DNA from: Phallusia fumigata
Taxonomy: Eukaryota; Chordata; Ascidiacea; Phlebobranchia; Ascidiidae
Assembly (NCBI GenBank): GCA_008931825.1
Contig: QXVZ01023698.1
Span: 1 to 29,052, forward strand
Length of the DNA stretch: 29,052 nucleotides
Direction of reading: 5' to 3'
This document shows positions 21,901 to 29,052 of the stretch, one piece after another; position 1 is the first letter of the stretch; each line of letters starts with the position of its first letter. The notes beneath the pieces are model-generated. The model was not told the DNA's origin and searched no databases. It worked only from the letters and a program-made list of their open reading frames with translations. Position numbers and translations under genes: made by a program.

Positions 21901-22980
21901 AGTAGCACACATTTTTTGAAGTTAAATTTAAATTTTGTTCTTTTAAAATGACTCCGTTTAAAAGAAGGAAAGAAGATTAAAACCACTTATCATCTGCCGC
22001 AAAACAACTGCACTTGAAAGCAGGCACTTGCGAAAAAGACACTTACGTTTAGCAAACAGAGTCAAGTTCCCAGTTGAACCTTCCAAAGGAGGATGACAAG
22101 CAACAAATATATTAAATGTTGATTTTATAGGTTGTGCCTGAAATGTTGATGCCACATAGCTGTCATTTTTACTACATGTGACATGATTACTGGGATTACA
22201 ATTGTATTGTTTGAAAAAAGCTTTCGAAATATTATTAAGCTTCCACCAGCAGTTGACAACTTTACTGGTGATGGAGAAATATATCACTGGAGGATAGTTT
22301 ATTGATACGTTTCCACCATCTCTCAATCCATTCGAGACTTGAATCATTTGAGTTTCTAACAATGTATAAAATCGCAGGTTTGTTGACTACTACTTGGGTA
22401 AACTTTAAACACCAAGTAGTGATGCATTACTGCAACTGTGTTTAAGGGGTAAAGGTGTGTGTTTACAAATTTTCGTAACATTAGACACCGTACACGTGTT
22501 TGCTTTTGACCTTATATATTGCGCATGTTTTTATATCCTTGCTGTTTGATCCCAAATTCATTTGTAACTGCCTTCAGCGTTAAGGAACTTTCCGTGGCGG
22601 CGATTAAATTCCCAATTGCAACCGCCGATGGTTGGCATGCAAATTATTCGGCACTTGTATGTACGTGCGTCACAACATACAAAGTGCCGAATAATTTGGG
22701 TAAATACACGTCACTTTATGCTGTATTACATGTAACAATCCTTAGGCTACATCGACAATTTACTTAGGTTGTATACCTGTAACATTTGAACGTTATGAAG
22801 TCCAACAGGGCAGGCACAAAAACTACACAATGTGAAGTACAGAGAACTAACCACAACAATTGTTACCATTTAGTATATTTTTTTGCATATCGACACGTTA
22901 GGTGCAAAGAAACGCTTACCCAGTTGAAAACTGTCAAAAACGGCGACACCAACAAAAACAAACAAAAATGTCCAGTTCAT
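18974..22980 (-). CDS. gene 4: Ig-like/CCP single-pass receptor-like protein
   Basis: Seven exons, read downward: 22980-22920 (signal peptide, MNWTFLFVFVGVAVFDSFQL), 22355-22047 (103-residue module, CWWKLNN ... FVACHPPLEG, Ig-like), 21726-21529 (CCP/sushi: CQNY, RFQCLNNG, VCLPNATWEG, YCVNG), 21222-21092 with 20692-20578 (one Ig-like domain split by an intron: NFTCRLEG ... GKYIKCILILKN), 20296-20006 (I-set-like Ig: VTIQCIADSNPPSKCIWY ... LSCHAFNSIGS), 19083-18974 (TM, LLLFFLSLLILIIVALVV, tail CCIIK, stop). Phases match at every join and the lengths add to 1215 nt, giving 404 residues. No signalling motif is present in the five-residue tail, so it would act with a partner or as adhesion protein or ligand. 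The last exon is homologous to that of gene 1. Many N-glycosylation sequons support an extracellular ectodomain. Confidence 0.8.
19084..20005 (-). other. last intron of gene 4
   Basis: This 922-bp intron links the Ig exon (donor GTATGT) to the TM exon (acceptor TTTGACAG after a T-rich run). No further coding exon or mobile element is evident in it. Confidence 0.5.
22641..22697. repeat. near-perfect 22-bp inverted repeat (hairpin)
   Basis: The arm AAATTATTCGGCACTTGTAT continues GT and is inverted at 22675-22697 with a single extra base; the loop is about 12 nt. It lies in intron 1 of gene 4, so it would fold in the pre-mRNA. Flanking bases do not extend the stem. It may be a tiny palindromic element or a small RNA hairpin. 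Confidence 0.6.
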
Positions 22981-23428
22981 TTTGCTCGTCGGTCTATTTT
23001 CCACATAAACGTCGTTTAGCTACCTGTGAATAAAACGTAAAGAGTCTTTTCATAACCATGCACAGCGAAACTTGTCTACTTTCAAGTTTAAACACAAGCT
23101 TGAATTGCGTTTTATTGTCGTTTACTGGTGACAGGATTTTCGTTTAAACCTTCAGAACTTTGATACAAATCTCTACCACCTATTGGGCCTGATACAAAAC
23201 CGTTTCTGTCCTCTGCTTCATCAATATAAACTTTTTGTAAGGCATCGCATTTAGCAAATGCAAATGTGTATTTTACACAAAAGTTCATATAATTTCAACA
23301 AACGCTCGGTTGGGTCAACGAGCAGACAAAGCTTTTTATAAAACTATACAGCTATTGTTGAATAGGCCATGAGTTATGTACAAAATATAATCTGCTATTA
23401 CAAACGATTGGCCTTTTAAGCTGCGGGT
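22981..23428. promoter_or_regulatory. presumed promoter region of gene 4
   Basis: It lies directly upstream of the gene 4 start on the minus strand. A TTTATAAAAAG sequence (minus strand, about 23333-23343) is a possible TATA box about 350 bp from the ATG. A TTTTATTCACAG sequence (minus strand, about 23022-23033) just before the ATG could serve as a 5' UTR or spliced-leader acceptor. Both are weak, sequence-only suggestions. Confidence 0.3.
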
Positions 23429-23527
23429 ACGCAACGTTTAATAATCGTCACTGTGACGTAGATATCTGGTTGCGACGTCTTTCAACCAAATAATAACCAA
23501 ACGGGTTGTCTTCTGACAGCGAATTAA
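23429..23527 (+). repeat. dispersed CRE-like block, copy B
   Basis: It aligns with 109-203 in direct orientation. The core CGTCACTGTGACG at 23446-23458 is a perfect palindrome, and GACGTC follows. See copy A. Confidence 0.6.
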
Positions 23528-23570
23528 TTGAAGTCCTAAAGGAGAAACAAAAGACACAATTATTCCCCTT

Positions 23571-24590
23571 TCAGCAAAGGGTCTTCCAAAAAAAGCAAAC
23601 CTGTCGTGGAGACATCCAAGTGGGGTGAGTCATTATCATCTTGTTTACATCGGAGTTGTCCTCCAATATACCTGTTGATGCATTAGGGCCAACCAAGGTC
23701 CATCCCAGTCCTGTGTGGATGGCTGTTGGCTGTTTTGCAGCACCTGTTCTCACCTCTTTGATCGAATGGGCTTCCTGGGTACATCTTGCATTGTTGGAAT
23801 GCTCCCCTCTAGTCCTGGAGGAACATCAACAGTGAGAAACATTGCTATCATCCAGCGATTATCTTGTCTTTTCTTCTGGAAGTCTGAACATTGCCACAGG
23901 GGATGTGGGCGTTGACAAACAACACAAGGCAAAGGATTTTTCAATTTGACCTGTTCACTGTTCTGAACCTTTTCTGCTCATTTAAGCGGTTCGGTATCTG
24001 TCTATGCATAGAATGTAAAATGTTTTTTCCTCGGAGGCCTGTACCTCCTAGCCTAGGATCTTTTTCCATTCCCATCGCCATTGCTTCTGCAAATATATTG
24101 TTTAATTCTATGACTTTCTGGTTCAGGTATGATGTCAAGTTGCTGAATAATGTCAAATTTTCATTCTTTCGATAAAGGGAACTGGCCTCAGAAACAAATT
24201 TATTCTGCATGTACTTGGGCAATCGTTGAAATATATCGACTAAAAATTTGGAGTAGTCCAACTGGAAATCACAACCCAAAGATTGAAAAGCCATTAGAGC
24301 ATTTGTCATGCTTGCAGCAAGGGAACGAAGACTTTCGTTGTCCCCAGCCTTAACCGCTGGACCCTTGGTCAACTCTTGTTCATTTACTACCAAATCCATG
24401 CGCCCAAAATTATCTTTCAATACCTCTCGAGCAGTGGCAAGACCAAATTCAGGTGTGCTCTTGGCACAACACGCACCGACAACATCATAGGCCTTACCTT
24501 GGCACATGTCCACCAGGTACTGAAGTTGTACAGCAGGATCAGGAAAATGCTTTGTGATAGTCTTCTATCATCATTTGCGTCTTCTAAAAA
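23571..24590 (-). pseudogene. BEL/Pao gag C-terminal and pol fragment
   Basis: The frame 24513-23941 has the BEL/Pao gag signature (DUF1759 type): AREVLKDNFGR, LTKGPAVKAGDNESLRSLA, LPKYMQNKF. A second frame carries the zinc knuckle CVVCQRPHPLWQC (CX2CX3HX4C) at about 23930-23890. A third (23753-23571) carries TAIHTGLGWTLVGP, the conserved block between protease and RT in Pao pol. Most of the protease is deleted, and frames change at least twice. Sequence homology stops near 23565. A dead relic. Confidence 0.85.
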
Positions 24591-25829
24591 TTAAAAACAT
24601 TTACAAACTTACGGTAGCCAAATTGTTGCACGCGTTTTATGTTGGTGGTCTACCCTCCACATACAGCTCCCTGTTTGTACCTATTACGTACTGTTCAATG
24701 CACCTGACACGTTTAAACAGCCCACAAGCCACTGCCTCACCCTTATTCTACATCACATGCCGTTTCCAAAAAGCCCAAATTTGCGTGTAAGGTGCATTGA
24801 GCAGTCATATTCATAAGTATTTTAATATTCGGTGTTTTAATATTTTTTCAAACGGTTTGCGTCAATCGCTTGTAAGTTTGTTGGAAAGTGTTGTGTGCAA
24901 ATTTTGTTGTCTTGTGGTGTTTGGTTCGCGAGATATTTGGGTTGTAAGTTGGCACTTTTTTGTTTGCTGGGTCGGTTTTGACGCTGTTTGCTCAAAGGAT
25001 TCAGGTCGCGAATAAGCACCGCGATTGGTTCTGGGTCAATTTGTCATCGAGGTCCAAAAGTATGGGGAGAAATACCACACGTCACAAAGTCGCTCTCACG
25101 CTCCTCCTTCACAAACAAGTACCGCTTGTAGCTACTAAACCAATACGACTCCTCCACATCTGAAACACCTCCGCTCCCGTGCCCTCACTGACACATTACT
25201 TAAAATCAGCTTTGTCTTTTTCACAGCATATTACCCTTTTCCATTTCTTTTCCTCCAGTTTTATCTTAGTGTGTTTTTAGTGTTTTTATTTATTTATTTT
25301 TAATTCTAGCAACTCATATCAATGATTTAGATTAACCAGTCACACAAAAGAACAAAAAACTGCCGTAGGATTTGACTGTTTCTGATCAACCAATCGGGAT
25401 GAGGATGAATCACCATCTGAGATCTCCGACATCGATCCTACTAAAGCAGAGGAGGGGATGCGTGGCGGAAGCTGCAGGACCATCTGCCTTAGCCGTCAAT
25501 GACTGTCCTCGGGACACCCGGGTCTGTCTACTGGATCACAGGAAACGTTCCGAGGAACCGCGCTGGTGTTTCCGTTCAGGCGGGTTTGATTTGGCCAGCA
25601 AAACCTGTGGGTTCGATCACCGTTTTAAGCAATCGACTGTATCCCGTCAGTTTGTGCGGTCGGTTGCGATCCTACGGCAGAACACACCCAGTACACTTCA
25701 ACCACCTTTCAAAACAGGACACTTGACTCGATAACCAATGGTTTTTTCGGTGTCCTTGCTGTTTTATGAACCCCCCCCACGATGACGAATTGATGAAGTG
25801 ACAATGCAAATAAAACTTGGCTTGACATA
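24591..25829. mobile_element. unclassified ~1.24-kb insertion in the Pao gag
   Basis: The Pao gag reads to a PMQYHNFM block near 25830 (minus strand) and resumes with EDANDDRR near 24590, so the sequence between is foreign. It has no convincing reading frame. On the plus strand it ends close to an AATAAA-like run (about 25809), so it may be a transcribed non-autonomous element in plus orientation. No clear target duplication or terminal repeats were found; edges are accurate to some tens of bases. Confidence 0.55.
24691..24804. repeat. 114-bp unit with ~21-bp inverted ends
   Basis: CTGTTCAATGCACCTGACAC at 24691 is inverted at the right end (ending GGTGCATTGAGCAG, 24804) with two mismatches over about 21 bp. 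It sits inside the unclassified insertion. It could be a very small MITE nested there or part of that element's own secondary structure. Confidence 0.5.
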
Positions 25830-26520
25830 AAGTTGTGGTATTGCATTGGATCCCAAAACTTTGATAGCCCCCTTTTGGGCACTATCCATGCAGCATAGTC
25901 TTAGTACTCTCTACCAAACCCACCATGGCCTTTCCATAGTGAATGTCATATTTGGTGAAGCTCTCGTCTGATGGACGAGGTTTGTAGTTGGAGACCGCCC
26001 CACTGTAATTGGAGACCGGCCCCACTGAAGGACTGTCAGTCTGCTGCTTTATGCCAGTCTGTGGGCATATAGGTTGTGCCTGTGCAGTCACAGGCAAGTA
26101 TGGATTGGCAGAAACATTTAGTGGTGCTGCTGGACGGGCAACTGGGTATTCAGGCTGCGACAGCTTTGGTGGTTCCAAAAGCACCAGGGGTGTGAAAGCA
26201 GGAACAGCTGGCATTCCACCAGGCATTGGACAGTCCATCGGGGCCAGGTCACGGGCAGTCTGCTGCAGACGAGCAGAGCTTTCCATCCTGGCAGCATCTA
26301 TCTGATTTGGTGGGGACATATCCAACCTGTATTCATGACGATAATCACAGGATTTCACAGTTTTACCGAGTACAACCAGGTCAAGCTCATGTTTCTTGCG
26401 CAGCACTTCCAACTCTGCATTGTAATATTTTTGTCGATGGTCCAGTTTTGCCTTGGCCAACATTGCATCAGCCCTTTCCTCTTTCCTTTTCCTTCTGGCC
26501 GCTGCCTGTTCCCCCTGTGT
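25830..26520 (-). pseudogene. BEL/Pao gag N-terminal fragment
   Basis: The frame 26463-25882 (open further up to about 26520) starts with a charged, coiled-coil-like run (ARRKRKEERADAMLAKAKLD), then a Pro-rich middle, then YGKAMVGLVESTK before a stop. One base shift later VPKRGLSKF and DPMQYHNFM continue the typical Pao gag block. Orientation and family match 24590-23571, so both are halves of one element. Confidence 0.75.
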
Positions 26521-26609
26521 TGTGACGTCACTTGTCGTATATAACCGCGTGTCGCGGCTTGCTTGTGGCAGTTAGTACAGGTTACACCTTGAGGTGTGAG
26601 TTCATGACA
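26515..26609 (+). promoter_or_regulatory. Ty3/gypsy 5' LTR, at least its 3' part
   Basis: It ends in ACA immediately before the primer binding site, as an LTR should. It contains TGACGTCA (a CRE), TATATAA at 26538-26544 and an initiator-like CAGT about 35 bp further on. The start near TGTTGTGACG is set by where Pao coding similarity ends. At 95 bp it would be short, so it may be truncated; no second LTR is in the window. Confidence 0.5.
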
Positions 26610-26624
26610 TGGTGTCAGGAGTGG
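26610..26624 (+). other. tRNA-Leu-type primer binding site
   Basis: TGGTGTCAGGAGTGG is complementary to the 3' end of a leucine tRNA (ending CCACTCCTGACACCA), the primer used by many Ty3/gypsy elements. Position next to the LTR end supports it. Confidence 0.75.
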
Positions 26625-26631
26625 CAAATCT

Positions 26632-27772
26632 GGAGTGGCAATGTTTCTCACAACTGGACGAAGTTTATTAGAGGATTCAGACTTACTTGACAGCATTCGG
26701 TTACGATGGAAAGAATGCTAAAGTTAAAACGTCGATGTTGCTTCACTTTTCGGAAGAACAAGGTTAAACCGTCTACTCAACCTTCAAACTTGAGAAAGGA
26801 CAAGAAATGCAATATGAAACTATAGTATTTAAGGAATACTGCTGCCCGAAGAAGAATATCACTTCCGTGCGATACAGGTTTTTTTTCTAGAAATCAACAT
26901 GAAGGTGAAAGATTTGATGTTTTTATAACCGACTTAAAAAGCTGTCTAAAAGTTGTGATTTTGGTGACCTCTGTGACTCACTAATTAGAGATAAAATTAT
27001 ATTCGGTATTAAGTGCGATCAACTTCGCCAAAGTTCCTCGGGAAGAAGATTTAACCCTTGAAAAGGCTGCCCAAATGTGCATCATGAATGAAACAGTAAG
27101 GTCACAGATGACAATGTTTCGGTCTACCAGATCAGCAAACATTAACTTGGATGCTGTGCAACGAGCACCAAGTGACAACCTACAAACAGCGCTTCGGGTT
27201 TGCAGATTCTGTGCGTTGCCCCATGACGTCAGAGCGTGTCCTGCCTGGGGTAGGCGGTGTTTGAAGTGCGAGGGAAGAAATCACTTCGCGCGATGCTGCA
27301 ACGCTACTAATCAGCCGCTAGCACAACGAGCTAAAACCATTGAGACATTGGAAATGCAGTGTGGAAGTACAACTAGCACACCAAAAGATTGGCTTGTTGA
27401 TATTTTTGTACACTCATGTCGACCGCGTTTTAAAATAGATACTGGAGCCCAAGTAAATATATTGTCACGAAATGACTTTCAAAAACTTCAGGGACATCCA
27501 AAGTTGGCCCCAACGAATATTCGGTTGGTATCGTATACTAGTCACAGTATTCCAGTGTGCGGTACAGTTAACCTGGCAATTAAATACCAAGGTCACTCTT
27601 TTACCCTACCATTTGTCGTTGTCGAAATCGATGCAGCGCCCATTATAAGTCAAAATGGAGCTGTTGCCCTTGGTTTAATAAATAGGCAATTAATAATGAA
27701 CAACAATTACTGCTGTCAAGCTTTTCAGATTTATTTCAAGGGTTGTGATGTGTTCCGGGTTGACACCGAATA
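26632..27772 (+). pseudogene. Ty3/gypsy gag, zinc knuckles and protease
   Basis: Early gag is broken by stops and shifts but recognisable: NWTKF, GYDGKNAKVKTSMLLHF, then CCPKKNITSVRYRFF, then a KLSKSCDFGDLCDSLIRD block. From about 27075 one frame stays open to the TAA at 27771-27773. It holds two zinc knuckles (CRFCALPHDVRAC and CLKCEGRNHFARC) and a retropepsin-type protease with the catalytic DTGAQVN at about 27437. The arrangement matches Ty3/gypsy elements with a tRNA-Leu primer (K02A2.6-like, mag-type lineage). Confidence 0.85.
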
Positions 27773-29052
27773 AGAGTGTTTGCCCGGTAGTCCGTCCTAG
27801 ACGTGAAGTTCCATTTGCGCTCAAGCATAAACTACAACAGGAACTACAAAGAATGGAAAAGATGCAAGTGATCAAAATAATAAAGGAACCAACTAAATGG
27901 GTAAACTCGCTTGTAATTGTAGAAAAGAAAAACGACAATTTAAGAGTTTGCTTGGATCCTCGAGATTTAAATAAAGCAATATTGCGTGAACATTTTAGTC
28001 TGCCAACAAGAGAGAAATTGTTAGTTAGTTTTCGAATGCCAAAGTATTTTTAAAACTTGACGCATTATCTGGGTTTTGGCAAGTAAAATTGGATAAAGAA
28101 AGTTCTCGACTTTGTACCTTTAACACCCTGTTTGGTTGATATAGGTTTTTACGTATGCCGTTTGGCATCTGCTCCGCGCCAATAGTTTTTCACAAGCTAG
28201 TGTATTTGATGTTTGAACACATGGATGGGGTTGTGACATCTATGGATGATATTGTTGATTGGGGTTCAATTAAGCAGGAGCATGACACCCGCTTAAAACA
28301 AGCTTTGTCTATTTTAAGACGCAACAATTTAAAGCTAAACAAAAACACGTGTGTATTTGGGGCAGATAAAATACCGTTTCTCGGGGAAGTCATAAGTGCT
28401 TCAGGAGTTCAACCTGACCCAAGAGAGGTGCGCGCAATCGAGCAACTTAAACGTCCGTAATCACGAGGTGATCTGCTGAAATTTTTAGAAATCATCACTT
28501 ACCTTGGACGTTTCATTTCAGATCATTGCATAAACGGAGTCACTGGGAGTGAATACAAGAACATGAGGAGGAATGGAGGAATCTGAAAAATCTTGTTGCG
28601 ACTGCTCCATTACTGAAATTTTTCGACCCCAAAAAGCCTGTCAAAGTTTCAGCAGATGCATCCAAGCATGGATTTGGAGCTGTAACATTGCATGAATACG
28701 ATGACATATGGAAACCAGTGGCTTACGCAGCACGAGCTTTAACTTCGGCTGACACGAGGTATGCCCAAATTGAAAATAAATTACTGGCTATCACCTTTGC
28801 ATTTGAACGGTTTAATCAGTATGTTTATGGTCAGAAATTTGTGGTAGAAACAAGCCTCTCAAGCATTGTTTCTCAAAAAGTTGAATAACTGTCCGCTACG
28901 CATTCAGCGTTTAATGATTCGTTTACAACGGTTCCATTTTAATGCAGAGTTTACTCCAGGTAAATTCATGCACACTGCTGATTTGTTATCAAGGTGTGTG
29001 AAAAACAGTGCACCGGGTCAGTCGTTTACTTGTTGTAGTGTGTGTGAATATG
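27745..29052 (+). pseudogene. Ty3/gypsy reverse transcriptase and RNase H, runs off window
   Basis: RT starts with VVRPRREVPFALK, then WVNSLVIVEKKN and RVCLDPRDLNKAI. A frame change near 28050 and a TGA just before FLRMPFG interrupt it. It continues MPFGICSAPIVFHKL and SMDDIVDWGS (the usual Y of YxDD is S), stopping near 28460. RNase H follows: VKVSADASKHGFGAV, then YAARALTSADTRYAQIENK, with LLSRCV near the end. Integrase and 3' LTR are outside the window. Several stops and shifts make it inactive. Confidence 0.88.

Noticed and set aside
22519-22767. Plus-strand frame opposite intron 1 of gene 4
   Set aside because: It spans the 22-bp inverted repeat, has no homology and no start context.
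25370-25735. GC-richer segment with plus-strand frames in the unclassified insert
   Set aside because: Two overlapping frames with no domain or conserved motif; GGTTCGATCACC resembles a tRNA B box but no A box or cloverleaf could be formed, so neither a tRNA nor a tRNA-derived SINE is called.
26009-26544. Plus-strand frames over the Pao gag
   Set aside because: They are the antisense of the recognisable Pao gag frame.
1-29052. CRISPR arrays, operons, prokaryotic promoters, rRNA or tRNA genes
   Set aside because: None seen; the window is intron-rich eukaryotic DNA.

Overview
The window is eukaryotic and looks like an ascidian (sea-squirt, Ciona-like) genome. It is AT-rich, its genes are split into many short exons (65-330 bp) with consensus GT/AG borders, most introns are short, and the coding content is a cluster of small modular cell-surface proteins built from CUB, ZP, EGF, discoidin (F5/8C), sushi (CCP) and Ig domains. 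Old hAT, BEL/Pao and Ty3/gypsy elements surround it. The species is inferred from this style of content only. All exon models below were built by hand from splice sites, reading phase and paralogue comparison.

Layout. 1-1187: upstream DNA with a dispersed CRE-like block. 1188-6750 (+): gene 1, a single-pass membrane protein of the order signal peptide, novel Cys-containing module, CUB, ZP, EGF, stalk, transmembrane (TM) helix. It is interrupted by a 169-bp assembly duplication around one n (1715) and a 502-bp hAT MITE. 7406-11514 (+): gene 2, a tandem paralogue with nearly identical exon lengths that stops right after the last EGF cysteine and so lacks stalk and TM. It carries an in-frame TAG at the end of its signal-peptide-like start and a 237-bp hAT MITE. 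12275-16733 (+): gene 3, F5/8C, glycan-rich module, CCP, TM, short tail; its tail intron contains an 865-bp gap and a degenerate tandem repeat. 17110-18267: two further hAT-like non-autonomous elements. 18974-22980 (-): gene 4, signal peptide, Ig-like module, CCP, two Ig-like domains, TM; its seven exons sum to 1215 nt, an exact multiple of three.

23429-29052 is mostly transposon wreckage. A minus-strand BEL/Pao gag-pol relic is split by an unclassified ~1.24-kb insertion, and a plus-strand Ty3/gypsy relic (tRNA-Leu-type primer binding site, gag, zinc knuckles, protease, RT, RNase H) abuts the Pao 5' side and runs off the window.

The most interesting point is that the four receptor-like genes are linked and share parts. 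Genes 1 and 4, which otherwise have unrelated ectodomains, end in homologous TM exons of the same splice phase. Genes 3 and 4 share a similar one-exon module followed by a one-exon CCP, all in phase 1. This looks like a locus where surface receptors diversify by exon shuffling and tandem duplication, with membrane and possibly secreted versions. Ascidian allorecognition or immune receptor loci are the natural comparison, but that function is an inference.
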